From positions 1-34,584 of the forward strand of contig JAMCQN010000083.1 in assembly GCA_023382055.1 (NCBI GenBank): a stretch of DNA of 34,584 bases. Reading direction: 5' to 3'. Within the stretch, counting starts at the first letter, position 1. Each line of letters opens with the position of its first letter. The notes under the pieces were generated by a model. That model was given only the letters and a program-made list of their open reading frames with translations. It was not told where the DNA came from and did not search any database. The translations under genes were made by a program, and so were the position numbers. Shown here piece after piece: positions 1 to 8,098 of the stretch. Source of the stretch: Chloroflexota bacterium. GTDB lineage: Bacteria > Chloroflexota > Anaerolineae > J036 > Brachytrichaceae.

Positions 1-121
1 AGCCTGTCGCTGGCCGGCCTGCAGTTCCTGGCCGCCTATTTCGCCTTTGATCAGGGCAAGCCCTACAGTTGGCTGCTGTTCCTGTCCGTGGTGTTCATCT
101 CGGTTTACGGCGAACTGAACA
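1..121. repeat. Exact 121-bp copy of 1386-1506 at the contig edge
   Basis: Bases 1-121 are identical, in direct orientation, to 1386-1506 inside the UbiA-type gene; the sequences diverge at 122 versus 1507. At the junction the smc reading frame (minus strand) stops being SMC-like. The simplest reading is an assembly chimera at a contig end, because an exact partial internal-gene copy glued onto another gene at the very edge has no obvious biological source. A recent real duplication cannot be excluded. Confidence 0.95.
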
Positions 122-878
122 GGTCGAGTTGCGCCCGCGCCGCCGTGGATCGCTCGACGGCTGACCGGGCATGCTGGTAATGGTAGCTGAACCAGCGCCG
201 GGTATGCTCCTTCAGTTCGCCGTTCAGCACCTGGTACTGCCGCGCGCGGGTGGCCTGCCGCTCGAGCTGGCCGACGCGCGGGGTGATCTCGGTGAGGATA
301 TCGCGCACGCGCTCCAGGTTATGTCTCGTCTCTTCCAGTTTGCGCAGCGCGTCGTCGCGGCGGTCGCGGTAGGCGCCGATGCCGGCGGCCTCCTCGAAGA
401 GGGCGCGGCGCTCCTCCGGCCGCTGCGTCAGCGCCGTATCGACCAGGCCCTGGCCGATGACGGTGTAGGTGCGCTCGGCCAGGCCGGTGTGGCCCAGCAG
501 ATCGGTGATGTCGCGCAGGCGCACGCGGTTGCCGTTGAGCAGGTACTCGTTGGCACCGTCGCGATAGGCGCGCCGCCCGATGGCGATTTCGGTGAATTCC
601 ACCGGGAAAAAGCCGTCGCTGTTGTCGAAGGTCAGTAACACCTCGGCCATGCTGGCGCGCGGGCGCCGCGAGCTGCCGGCGAAGATCATGTCGTCGGTCT
701 TTTTCCCGCGCAACAGCGAAAACTGCTGCTCGCCCAGCGCCCAGCGAATGGAGTCCGCTACGTTGCTCTTGCCGCTGCCGTTAGGGCCGATGACGGCTGT
801 TATGCCTTCCGTGAAGTCGAAGGAAGTCTTGTTGGCAAAGGTTTTATAGCCGTTGAGGACGAGGTGTTTTAAGTGCAT
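105..878 (-). CDS. smc: Chromosome segregation protein SMC, N-terminal part only
   Basis: N-terminal ATPase half of SMC, the coiled-coil ATPase that compacts and segregates chromosomes with ScpA/ScpB. The start at 878 gives a protein beginning [15 protein letters not shown], the usual SMC N-terminus; an upstream in-frame TTG at 914 adds 12 residues that do not look like SMC. The Walker A loop GPNGSGKSN is at residues 31-39. A Q-loop region ([11 protein letters not shown]) and a following FEEAAGI motif lie near residues 140-165, and the first coiled-coil helix begins after that. Only about 250 of the usual ~1,150-1,200 residues are present. Homology ends at about position 122, where the copied UbiA segment starts, so the stop at 105 is artificial. 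No clear Shine-Dalgarno is seen. It diverges from the prenyltransferase gene across 48 bp. Confidence 0.9.
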   Translation of the reverse strand: MHLKHLVLNGYKTFANKTSFDFTEGITAVIGPNGSGKSNVADSIRWALGEQQFSLLRGKKTDDMIFAGSSRRPRASMAEVLLTFDNSDGFFPVEFTEIAIGRRAYRDGANEYLLNGNRVRLRDITDLLGHTGLAERTYTVIGQGLVDTALTQRPEERRALFEEAAGIGAYRDRRDDALRKLEETRHNLERVRDILTEITPRVGQLERQATRARQYQVLNGELKEHTRRWFSYHYQHARSAVERSTAARAQLDLFSSP

Positions 879-914
879 CTGGAGGTGGATTTTACCCGCT
901 CTTGACAATGGCAA

Positions 915-920
915 TATAAT
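915..920 (+). promoter_or_regulatory. -10 box TATAAT directly in front of ATG 927 (leaderless)
   Basis: A perfect TATAAT ends 6 nt before the ATG at 927, which places the predicted transcription start on or next to the A of the ATG. There is no Shine-Dalgarno between. The nearest TTGACA (902-907) is only 7 bp from the -10, so it is not a standard -35 partner; a weak TTTACC at 891-896 is at 18 bp. Confidence 0.6.
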
Positions 921-926
921 GCGGGC

Positions 927-1841
927 ATGCCTACAACCTTGAGAGCCATGGTGCGCCTGGCGCGCCGTCCGATGAAAGGTCTGCTGCAGTTGACGCGATA
1001 CCGCGAATATGTTTTGTTCGTCTGCGTCACCACACTGATGGGCGCAAAGTTGGGCGGGGGCGACTTCGATTTGCGCCTCCTGATCGTGCTGGCGGCGAAT
1101 ATCCTCGTGGTCGGGTTTGCCTTCATGTACAACGACGTGGAAGACGCCCCCGACGATGCCATGGATGAGAAAAAGGCGCGCCGCAACCCGATCAGCGCGG
1201 GCATGATCTCACCGCGCATGGGCAAGGCGGCCTGCGTCGCGGTCAGCGCGCTGCTGCTGGGTCTGTACAGCCTGCTGGGGCTGCTGCCGTTTCTGCTGGG
1301 CGCATTCTGCCTGGCGCTGGCATTCCTGTATTCCTGGCGGGTCGCCCGGTTGAAGTCGGTTCCGGTGGCCGACCTGATCTCGCACAGCCTGTCGCTGGCC
1401 GGCCTGCAGTTCCTGGCCGCCTATTTCGCCTTTGATCAGGGCAAGCCCTACAGTTGGCTGCTGTTCCTGTCCGTGGTGTTCATCTCGGTTTACGGCGAAC
1501 TGAACAACGAACTGCGCGATATCGTGGTGGATCAGAAGGCCGGCATCCGGCACACGGCCGACCTGATCGGCATGAAGTGGACTAAGGTGCTGATGGTCGC
1601 TTCGATCGCCGGCGCGCTGGCAGTGCTGGTGTACTTCCTGGTCGCGCAGGTGATCCCGGTGTGGCTGTTCATCGTGCCGGCGGTGCTTGGACCGATGCTG
1701 TTCGCCGAGCAGCTCTGGAAGCTGGTGCGGCGCGAGTCCAGTGTTGTGGATGACCGCGAGGCCTTTCACGAGCCGGCGCTGCTGGTGGGCGTCATCACCA
1801 TATTGGCGTGGTTTATCGCCGACAAAATCCCGTTAGGATAA
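927..1841 (+). CDS. UbiA-family prenyltransferase
   Basis: Integral-membrane prenyltransferase of the UbiA superfamily, which transfers a prenyl chain to an aromatic or other acceptor (quinones, hemes, chlorophylls, archaeal-type lipids). The 304-residue protein has about eight hydrophobic segments. The first aspartate-rich motif is NDVEDAPDD (about residues 72-80) and the second is around NELRDIVVDQKAG (about 193-205); both coordinate Mg-diphosphate in this family. The acceptor cannot be read from the sequence. The start at ATG 927 is supported by the TATAAT 6 nt upstream and lack of any RBS, so the mRNA is probably leaderless. A strong terminator follows at 1871. Bases 1386-1506 of this gene are repeated at the contig edge (1-121). 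Confidence 0.88.
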   Translation: MPTTLRAMVRLARRPMKGLLQLTRYREYVLFVCVTTLMGAKLGGGDFDLRLLIVLAANILVVGFAFMYNDVEDAPDDAMDEKKARRNPISAGMISPRMGKAACVAVSALLLGLYSLLGLLPFLLGAFCLALAFLYSWRVARLKSVPVADLISHSLSLAGLQFLAAYFAFDQGKPYSWLLFLSVVFISVYGELNNELRDIVVDQKAGIRHTADLIGMKWTKVLMVASIAGALAVLVYFLVAQVIPVWLFIVPAVLGPMLFAEQLWKLVRRESSVVDDREAFHEPALLVGVITILAWFIADKIPLG

Positions 1842-1870
1842 GCAGCCGGCGCGTTTCTGCTCTCGCTACC

Positions 1871-1898
1871 AACCCAGAACCTGATGTTCTGGGTTTTT
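1871..1898 (+). terminator. Intrinsic terminator after the UbiA gene
   Basis: Perfect 10-bp stem AACCCAGAAC/GTTCTGGGTT with a 5-nt loop CTGAT (1871-1895), running into a T tract (1894-1898), 30 bp after the UbiA stop. Confidence 0.85.
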
Positions 1899-2013
1899 AC
1901 TTATCCGGGCGTGTCGTCGGATCGAATCAGGTGTTTCATAGGTCAAGCAACCGGTAGGAATGACGGTCAAGGTATATTCTCGGTGTGATTGATATCAGGC
2001 GAGGTTGACAGGC

Positions 2014-3048
2014 GTGCTGACGAGACGCGGGTTCATATTATGGGGCGCAGCCGTTGTGCTGAGCGGCTTGCTGTTCGCCTGTACCGCGCTGGTTGCGCGC
2101 GCCGCGGAAGGCAATCCAGGCGATACCGATCCCATCTTCACCAAGGTCTACGCCTATGTCAATACAGCCGACAGCCAGGTGCCCGTCTATGCCACGCCGG
2201 CCGACGCGATCAGCAATACCGCGCCGGTGCGCGAGATGGCCGGTTACGAGTGGGTGACGATCATCACGACGACGCAGGTGAACACCACCACGCTGGCGCA
2301 AATCGGCGCAAATGAGTGGGTGCACGCCGACCGGCTCGTCCTGTACCGCCCGTCGCAGTTCCAGGGCCGCGCCTTCGATGATCAGACGCCTGCGCCCGAT
2401 CAGCCGATTGCCTGGGTATTACGTGATTTCCAGCCTGCGCTTGAACCGGATGGCGATGCCAACCCCGACGCGCCGATCTATAAACGGTATGACGTGGTGA
2501 CGATTTACGAGAAGGCGCTGGCGGGGGATACGCTGTGGTACCGCATCGGCGACAACCAGTGGTGCCGCCAGCAGTCGCTGGCGGTCGTGTCGCCGCGCAG
2601 CGCCCCCGACGGCGTCGGCGTGAGCGATCACCTGCACGGCAAATGGATATCCATCAACCTGTACGAGCAGACTATCGCCGCGTACGAGGGCGAGAAGCTG
2701 GTTTACGCCTCGCTGGTTTCAAGCGGGCTGCCGCAGTGGGAAACGGTAAAAGGGCTGTTCCAGATCGGGATCAAGAGCAAATCGCAACCCATGTATAACG
2801 CGGCGGGCGACCCGGATCTTGGGCAATATCATCTGGAAGATGTGCCGTACAACATGTTCTTCTACACCGACTACGCCCTGCACGGCGCGTACTGGCACGA
2901 CGGATTCGGCTACCCGCACAGCCGGGGTTGCGTCAACCTGTCGCTGCATGACGCCAAATGGTTCTACACCTGGGCGCAACCCACCGGCCCCTATAACTAC
3001 GTGCAGGCCAGCGCAAAAAATCCCGGCACGTGGGTGTGGGTGCATTAG
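2014..3048 (+). CDS. L,D-transpeptidase (YkuD domain), membrane-anchored or secreted
   Basis: Predicted L,D-transpeptidase, which cross-links peptidoglycan stem peptides (3-3 links) or attaches proteins outside the membrane. The N-terminus has basic residues then a hydrophobic stretch (about residues 8-28), a signal peptide or anchor. Two SH3-like stretches of about 90 residues precede the YkuD domain, which starts near KWISINLYEQTIAAYEG. The catalytic motif is HGAYWHDGFGYPHSRGCVNL: His, then Ser-Arg-Gly-Cys rather than the commoner SHGC, with Cys as nucleophile. Start chosen at GTG 2014 because GAGG (2001-2004) lies 9 nt upstream; the in-frame TTG at 2005 would abut that GAGG. Its stop is followed at once by the hairpin array at 3062-3349. 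A second L,D-transpeptidase lies at 20097. Confidence 0.88.
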   Translation: MLTRRGFILWGAAVVLSGLLFACTALVARAAEGNPGDTDPIFTKVYAYVNTADSQVPVYATPADAISNTAPVREMAGYEWVTIITTTQVNTTTLAQIGANEWVHADRLVLYRPSQFQGRAFDDQTPAPDQPIAWVLRDFQPALEPDGDANPDAPIYKRYDVVTIYEKALAGDTLWYRIGDNQWCRQQSLAVVSPRSAPDGVGVSDHLHGKWISINLYEQTIAAYEGEKLVYASLVSSGLPQWETVKGLFQIGIKSKSQPMYNAAGDPDLGQYHLEDVPYNMFFYTDYALHGAYWHDGFGYPHSRGCVNLSLHDAKWFYTWAQPTGPYNYVQASAKNPGTWVWVH

Positions 3049-3061
3049 CCCCCGTATGCAC

Positions 3062-3349
3062 GGGCAGACACATAGGCCGAAGGGCCCGTACGTCCGGAAT
3101 GGCGTTTGGGTGGGCGTAGGGGCTGGCCTGTGTGCCAGCCCTCTGTATACATGGGGCAGACACATGGGTCTGCCCGTACGTCCGGAATGGCGTTTGGATG
3201 GGCGTAGGGGCTGGCCTGTGTGCCAGCCCTCTGCTTGCACAGGGCAGACACACGGGTCTGCCCGTACGTCCGGAATGGCGTTTGGGTGGGCGTAGGGGCT
3301 GGCCTGTGTGCCAGCCCTGATCGGGCAGACACACGGGTCTGCCCCTACG
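3062..3349. repeat. Tandem array of about 3.5 double-hairpin units
   Basis: Fills the 316-bp space between the convergent genes ending at 3048 and 3365. GGGCAGACACA starts at 3062, 3154, 3242 and 3323 (periods 92, 88, 81 bp). Each unit contains two inverted repeats: GGGCAGAC...GTCTGCCC and GGGCTGGC...GCCAGCCC, joined by a conserved linker containing GTACGTCCGGAATGGCG. The last unit is bounded by CGTAGGGGC and its complement GCCCCTACG. The structure resembles REP/MITE-like elements. No spacers of equal length, so it is not CRISPR. No gene is seen here. Transcripts from both sides would form strong hairpins, so it may act as a two-way terminator. Confidence 0.88.
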
Positions 3350-3364
3350 ACATATCCGACGGCG

Positions 3365-5578
3365 TCACCACCCGCTCAACACGAGTGTCCTCAAGGCGCC
3401 GAACCAGTCAAATGAGCTTTGCTGGCGCGCCGGCTGCCAGGTGAACGTCCCCTGCCAGGTGTTGTTGGATTTGTCGGTCTCGGTCACGTTGTTGTCAGGA
3501 TCGACGACCAGCTTCAAGGTGTGCTCGCCGGGGGTCATGATGGTGGTGGACCAATAGTTCACCGCGCCGACCTGGCCGGGGCCGATATTCGTGAAGATGT
3601 TGCGCGCCACGCGCGCGCCGTCGATATACAACTCGACGGCGAAGCTGCGCACCGTCGTCGTGACGCTGTTATTGATGAAATACCAGTTGAAGTAGGTGGG
3701 CTGGCTGATATACAACGTGCTGGTGACGCTCATACCCGCAAACGTGTAAGGTACGACCGGCGCCGCCTGCCCATAAGGCACATAGGGGCGCAGATCCGGA
3801 TTCGAACCGGCGCAGCCGCTCGTCGAGATGAGTTCCCAATCCACGCGCAGAGCCGCCCCCCAACCGCGCTGGAAGTATTCCACCTTCACCGGGAGCGAGT
3901 CGCCCGTTAGATTGACTTCGGGTTGGAAATCGCCTACCTGCTCTTTCCACGAATCCACGATGGTCTGTTTGCCGACCATCACGCGCACGCCGTCATCCGC
4001 GTGCACGTTGAAGCGATACCGCCCGCAGGCGAAACCGACCATGCGCGTATAACGGGCGCTGAAGTCCTCGGAGGGCAGGTCGTAGCCGGGTCCGTTCGAT
4101 CCCCAGTCGTGGTTGATCGGCCCGTCTTCATTGAGCACTACGGCCGGGCGACCCTGCAGATCGCGATTGCCGAAGTACTCGGCGCGCCACAGCGCCGGAT
4201 CAGGCGGAGGGGCCGCCGGCAGCGCGCCTGCGCCATACCACCATACGTTGACGGCGGGCGGGTTGATCGTCTTGAGGAACTCAATCTTGACTTCGTGCAC
4301 CCCCGACAGCGTGCGGGTGGCGTCGATGCCGCCGGCGCCGCTGCGCCATGCGTTGATGATCGGCTGTCCGTCCAGGCTCAGGCGTACAGCGCCGCGCCGC
4401 TCGACATGAAAGGTGTAGTCGCCGCCCGCAAACGTGGCTTTGCGTGTCATGCGGACGCTGTAGGATTGAGATGGGCATCCGTCGGCGGGCGGCTGGGCGT
4501 TCGTCCCAAACTGTTTGAACACATAGACGGTGTAGTCGTAAGCGTCGGCGCATGGTGTGGTAAGGTTCCTGTCGCTGAAATACTCGCTGTGCCAGGGTTC
4601 ATCTTCGGCCAGCAGCCAGCCGTAGATGCCGCGTGTTTCAGCGCCGCGATGCCACAACTGGTCCGACAGGTTCAGCGTCCAGCCGCCGGCCTGGAATGTG
4701 TCGCCGGCCGGGAAGGCCCAGTGTACGTGGAACCAGTTGGGCGCCTGATCGGCGTATCCGCATACGCTGTTGAATGAGCCGGTGCGCAGTTGGCCGATCT
4801 CCTCGCCTTTGGCGAAAGTGTGTCCGACCGTCAGATTGGGGTTGCGCATCAGATGCACATAGAGCAGATCGTCAATACGAATGGCTACGCTGGTACCGTC
4901 GTCGCAGACATAGTCGATGCTGCCCGAAGTTGCGGCCAGCAGCCTGTTTGGCGCGTGGCCGGTCGTTACATCGCCGTCAGATAACAGGTCAACGGCTTTG
5001 TATGTCCCCAGGATGGCGAAGCCGCCTTCATGCACCGCCTTGATGCCGTACATCATGCTGGCGCCGCTCTGCCAGGGGAATCGCAGCACTTGGGGGGCGG
5101 CGTTCTGGCGAAACGCCGGGTCGAGGTTCAGGCGGGCCGAGGGGCTTAGGACACTCTGTGGGACGCGCTTGAGCAATGCCGCGTATTCCGGCGTCCCTTC
5201 CACCGCGCCCGACAATGTGCCGTTTGGACTCCGCGTCACCAGCACAAGCCCGAACCAGGCCTGCCCATCTTCCAGCGACCAGCTCTTACCGGCATTGAGC
5301 TGGTCGAAGCCGGCCATCGAGACGAAGTACCAGCCATTGTTGACCTGCTGGCTGGTGGCGGCGTAATAGGTATTCAGCTTCATCCTCGTACCCGCGCGGC
5401 GAAAGGCCGCGCGGATGGCTTCTTCCACCGGCGCAGCAAGCGGCGTCGTGCCCGGCACAATGATGATGTCGCCTTGAGCAGTACGTGGAGTTATTCCCTG
5501 AGCGACAGCCTGCATGGGCAGAATGACAAGCGCCGCGATGGCGACCACCAGAAACAACCTGCGGAATAATTGAGCCAC
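3365..5578 (-). CDS. Exported M23-like protein with two PA14 domains and CARDB
   Basis: A 737-residue exported protein. Residues 1-27 form a signal peptide (hydrophobic core, VAQG cleavage region). Residues ~28-170 are a domain shared with the next gene (5626-6678). Residues ~180-290 resemble the peptidase M23/LytM fold: VDLLSDG, a beta stretch, YVHL and the HVH motif (His284/His286). The first M23 zinc ligand, normally His four residues before the Asp, is Tyr193 (Y-K-A-V-D), so classical endopeptidase activity is doubtful. PA14-like sugar-binding domains span ~328-450 and ~470-600; the second is the clearer. A CARDB/Ig-like domain ends the protein (~625-725). Start is GTG 5578, with a purine-rich GTAGGGA about 6 nt upstream. 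A good sigma-70 promoter precedes it at 5618-5646. Likely an envelope or glycan-binding protein. Confidence 0.82.
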   Translation of the reverse strand: MAQLFRRLFLVVAIAALVILPMQAVAQGITPRTAQGDIIIVPGTTPLAAPVEEAIRAAFRRAGTRMKLNTYYAATSQQVNNGWYFVSMAGFDQLNAGKSWSLEDGQAWFGLVLVTRSPNGTLSGAVEGTPEYAALLKRVPQSVLSPSARLNLDPAFRQNAAPQVLRFPWQSGASMMYGIKAVHEGGFAILGTYKAVDLLSDGDVTTGHAPNRLLAATSGSIDYVCDDGTSVAIRIDDLLYVHLMRNPNLTVGHTFAKGEEIGQLRTGSFNSVCGYADQAPNWFHVHWAFPAGDTFQAGGWTLNLSDQLWHRGAETRGIYGWLLAEDEPWHSEYFSDRNLTTPCADAYDYTVYVFKQFGTNAQPPADGCPSQSYSVRMTRKATFAGGDYTFHVERRGAVRLSLDGQPIINAWRSGAGGIDATRTLSGVHEVKIEFLKTINPPAVNVWWYGAGALPAAPPPDPALWRAEYFGNRDLQGRPAVVLNEDGPINHDWGSNGPGYDLPSEDFSARYTRMVGFACGRYRFNVHADDGVRVMVGKQTIVDSWKEQVGDFQPEVNLTGDSLPVKVEYFQRGWGAALRVDWELISTSGCAGSNPDLRPYVPYGQAAPVVPYTFAGMSVTSTLYISQPTYFNWYFINNSVTTTVRSFAVELYIDGARVARNIFTNIGPGQVGAVNYWSTTIMTPGEHTLKLVVDPDNNVTETDKSNNTWQGTFTWQPARQQSSFDWFGALRTLVLSGW

Positions 5579-5617
5579 AGTATTCCCTACCTATTAAGCA
5601 TGATCTAAGCGACTCTA

Positions 5618-5646
5618 ATTATATTCTAATTGAGAACGAGTGGCAA
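5618..5646 (-). promoter_or_regulatory. Sigma-70 promoter for the PA14 protein
   Basis: On the minus strand TTGCCA (5646-5641) and TATAAT (5623-5618) are separated by exactly 17 bp. Predicted start near 5611 gives a leader of about 33 nt before GTG 5578. The -35 lies inside the last codons of the upstream paralogue (stop at 5626). Confidence 0.75.
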
Positions 5647-6678
5647 ATAAGTGGAAAGAATGTTGTCGGCATGCATCCATTGACCGGGCGCAACGGTGAG
5701 TGAGCCGCGCTGCCAGGGAACCGTGGATAGAGTGGTTGTGGACGTCCAGGTGAGTGTCCAGCCTTCCGCCTGAAACGTGCCGGTGTCGGGGAAAGCCCAG
5801 TGTACATGGAACCAGTTTGCGCCCTGGCTGGCCCAACCGCACCCATCGCTGAATGAGCCGGGCTGCAACGGACCGATCGGATCGCCCTGACCGAAGTAGT
5901 GTCCGACGTACAGGTTCGTGTTGGTAATCTGCAGATGAAGGTACATGACTTCCCCGATGCGGATGGCCGTGTTGTAAGTTCCCTTACAGACATAGTTGAT
6001 CGAGCCTGCCGCCGCCGCCAGGAGCATGTTGGGTGCGTGTCCTGCGGATGTGTTGCCATCGGACAGGAAATCGACGGCCAGATAGGTGCCGAGGCTGGCG
6101 TAGCCGCCGGCGTGTATGCCAAGTGTTCCATAGTACATGTTGGCGCCGGGTTGCCACGGGAAACGGTAATACGTGCTGGACTGGGCGGCCAGCGGGCGCG
6201 GCCCGGGCATCAGGCTGGCTTTGGCATTCGCATCCAGCAACGCGTCGGGCGCGCGCTGGAGCAGCAAGGCAAAATCGCTTGTTTTTTCAACAGCCGCCAG
6301 CCACGCGCCGTCGGGCTGGCGCTCGGCCAGCGCAATGCCAACCCAGGTTGCATCCTCCAGCGACCACGACCCGGCGTCATTCGGTCGCGCGAAGCCGGCC
6401 AGCGAAATGAGTTGCCAGTCGCCGGAGCTTTGCAACGAGGTCACTGCAAAATAAGTCGCGTTTGCCGTCGCCGCCGGTGCATCCGCCAGGGCGATTTTCA
6501 AGGCATCCTGCAGCGCCGGCTCGATTCGGGCGGTTCCCGGCAGGAAGATGATATCCGCCGCAGACAGATGGCTTGCTGCGGCGCGGGCGTTATGTGCTGT
6601 TGGCAGGCCCACCCCCAGGGAAGCAATTCCGATGACCAGCCAAAGGCGCAGGAGCGAGACCGCTTTATGTCCATCCAC
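5626..6678 (-). CDS. Exported M23-like protein, short paralogue
   Basis: A 350-residue paralogue of the first 290 residues of the neighbouring PA14 protein, without PA14 or CARDB domains. It has an N-terminal signal segment (about residues 8-34, ending near HNARAAA), the shared domain with SWSLEDATWVGI, and the M23-like domain. YLHL and HVH are kept, but the first zinc-ligand position is again Tyr (Y-L-A-V-D), as in its paralogue. Start chosen at GTG 6678 because AAGGTGA lies 7 nt upstream; an open frame continues upstream to 6729. A possible promoter is TTGACG (6739-6734) with CACAAT 18 bp away (6715-6710). The two genes point the same way and probably arose by tandem duplication followed by domain gain or loss. 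Role unknown; possibly peptidoglycan binding rather than cleavage. Confidence 0.8.
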   Translation of the reverse strand: MDGHKAVSLLRLWLVIGIASLGVGLPTAHNARAAASHLSAADIIFLPGTARIEPALQDALKIALADAPAATANATYFAVTSLQSSGDWQLISLAGFARPNDAGSWSLEDATWVGIALAERQPDGAWLAAVEKTSDFALLLQRAPDALLDANAKASLMPGPRPLAAQSSTYYRFPWQPGANMYYGTLGIHAGGYASLGTYLAVDFLSDGNTSAGHAPNMLLAAAAGSINYVCKGTYNTAIRIGEVMYLHLQITNTNLYVGHYFGQGDPIGPLQPGSFSDGCGWASQGANWFHVHWAFPDTGTFQAEGWTLTWTSTTTLSTVPWQRGSLTVAPGQWMHADNILSTYLPLVLN

Positions 6679-6766
6679 AATACAATCACCTTTACAGAGG
6701 GGATGGATCATTGTGTCCGGCTGCGTCACAGGGCGTCAATACGCCAAAGCGCGGAAATCCGTGAGT

Positions 6767-6856
6767 TATCCACGAATCTACGCGAATGAACACGAATCAG
6801 GACAGTGAAACAAACTCATTCTATTTTTCGTGGATATTCGTGGATATTCGTGGATA
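6767..6856. repeat. Imperfect palindrome of CACGAAT-type words
   Basis: The left arm starts TATCCACGAAT (6767) and continues with variants of the same word. The right arm is three tandem copies of the 10-mer TTCGTGGATA (ending 6856), its complement. It fills the space between recF and the M23-like gene and stops 1 bp before the recF stop. A sister element with CACGGAT words is at 21176-21243. Confidence 0.8.
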
Positions 6857-6857
6857 T

Positions 6858-8051
6858 CTATCCTCGGTTCACGACGCCGCTGTTGACACTGAAGATGGCA
6901 GCCTGGCGCACGAAATCCTGGTCAAAGCGATTGATATCCGTGGTGGTCACCACGGTCTGGTGCGACTGGCTGATGCGCGACAACAGCGACTGGCGGCGGC
7001 TGGGGTCAAGTTCGGCCAGCACCTCGTCGAGCAGCAGCACCGGCTCATCGCCGATGCGCTCGCGCATCCAGTCCACCTCGGCCAGTTTGAGCGCCAGCAC
7101 CGCCGTGCGCTGCTGCCCGCGCGAGCCGTACTCGCCCAGATCGATGCCGTTGGCGATAAAGCGCATGTCATCGCGGTGCGGGCCGACCAGCGTCATGCCG
7201 CGCGCCATCTCCTCCTGCCGGCGGCCGGTCAGCGCGTTGCGATAGGCGACCTGCAGGTCGGCGCTGTCCATGCCGCCGGGCGGGCGCGTGTTGTCCAGTT
7301 CAAGCTGATAGGTCATGGCCGGCGGAGTGGCCGGGTCGAAGTTGGGATGATAGACGATCTGCAGGTATTCGCGGCCGCCGCTGAGTCCGCGGTGTACGGG
7401 CATCGCCAGGCGCGTCATTTGCCCCACCGCCTCGCGCCGCTTCAGCGCAACCTCGACCCCGGCAGGCACGAGCTGGTCGTCCCAGATTTCCAGCTCATCC
7501 GGATCGATTCTGCGTTCCTGAGCCTGGCGCAGCAGGGCGTTGCGCTGGGTCAGCGCGCGCGAATATTGGTCGAGCGCGCGCACATAGCCGGCGTCCACCT
7601 GCGACAGCGCATCATCCAGATAGTCGCGCCGCAGCGCCGGCGCGCCGGACACCAGATCGACATCGCCCGGTACAAACAACACCACGGCCAGTTGACCGAC
7701 CAGATCGATGCCGCGCCGGGCGGCGTGATCGATGCGGATTTCCTTGCGCAGGCGGTTGCCCTCGGCGCGCTGGATGCCGATCTCCAATGTATGCGGCCCG
7801 TCGCGGCGCTGCAGGTCGGCTTTGAGCATGGCGTAGGGATAGGGCGCATCTTCTTCCGCGCCCCAGCGGATAATCTGGCGGTCGGCTGCGCCATGCGGCG
7901 AATGCGAAGTGGCCAGGAAGTAAATCGCTTCGAGCAGCGACGTTTTGCCCTGCGCGTTATCGCCCTGCACAATCGTCAGGCCGCCCGGCAGATCCAGTTC
8001 CAGCCGGGCGAACAGCCGCACGTTGGTCAGTGAGAGATGGCGGATGATCAT
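6858..8051 (-). CDS. recF: DNA replication and repair protein RecF
   Basis: RecF binds gapped DNA with RecO/RecR and loads RecA during recombinational repair. The 397-residue protein has the usual family length. Walker A is GDNAQGKTS (about residues 30-38), the ABC signature is YGSRGQQRTAVLALK (about 308-322) and Walker B is PVLLLDEVLAELD (about 338-350), in the normal SMC/Rad50-like order. Start at ATG 8051 gives the standard N-terminus MIIRHLSLTNVRLF. No good Shine-Dalgarno is seen. The gene lies alone: not next to dnaN, gyrB or dnaA as in many bacteria. The large GH13 gene lies just upstream on the same strand (stop at 8099), 47 bp away, so readthrough is possible. Confidence 0.95.
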   Translation of the reverse strand: MIIRHLSLTNVRLFARLELDLPGGLTIVQGDNAQGKTSLLEAIYFLATSHSPHGAADRQIIRWGAEEDAPYPYAMLKADLQRRDGPHTLEIGIQRAEGNRLRKEIRIDHAARRGIDLVGQLAVVLFVPGDVDLVSGAPALRRDYLDDALSQVDAGYVRALDQYSRALTQRNALLRQAQERRIDPDELEIWDDQLVPAGVEVALKRREAVGQMTRLAMPVHRGLSGGREYLQIVYHPNFDPATPPAMTYQLELDNTRPPGGMDSADLQVAYRNALTGRRQEEMARGMTLVGPHRDDMRFIANGIDLGEYGSRGQQRTAVLALKLAEVDWMRERIGDEPVLLLDEVLAELDPSRRQSLLSRISQSHQTVVTTTDINRFDQDFVRQAAIFSVNSGVVNRG

Positions 8052-8098
8052 GGGTGCGATGCGCCGTCCCGTCTATGTGCGGCGGGCGTGTGCGTGCG

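Noticed and set aside
902..907. TTGACA as the -35 of the UbiA promoter
   Set aside because: Only 7 bp separate it from TATAAT; a -35 needs about 17 bp.
3062..3349. CRISPR-like array
   Set aside because: Units differ in length, contain two inverted repeats each, and the intervals between them are themselves repeated rather than unique spacers. No cas gene is near.
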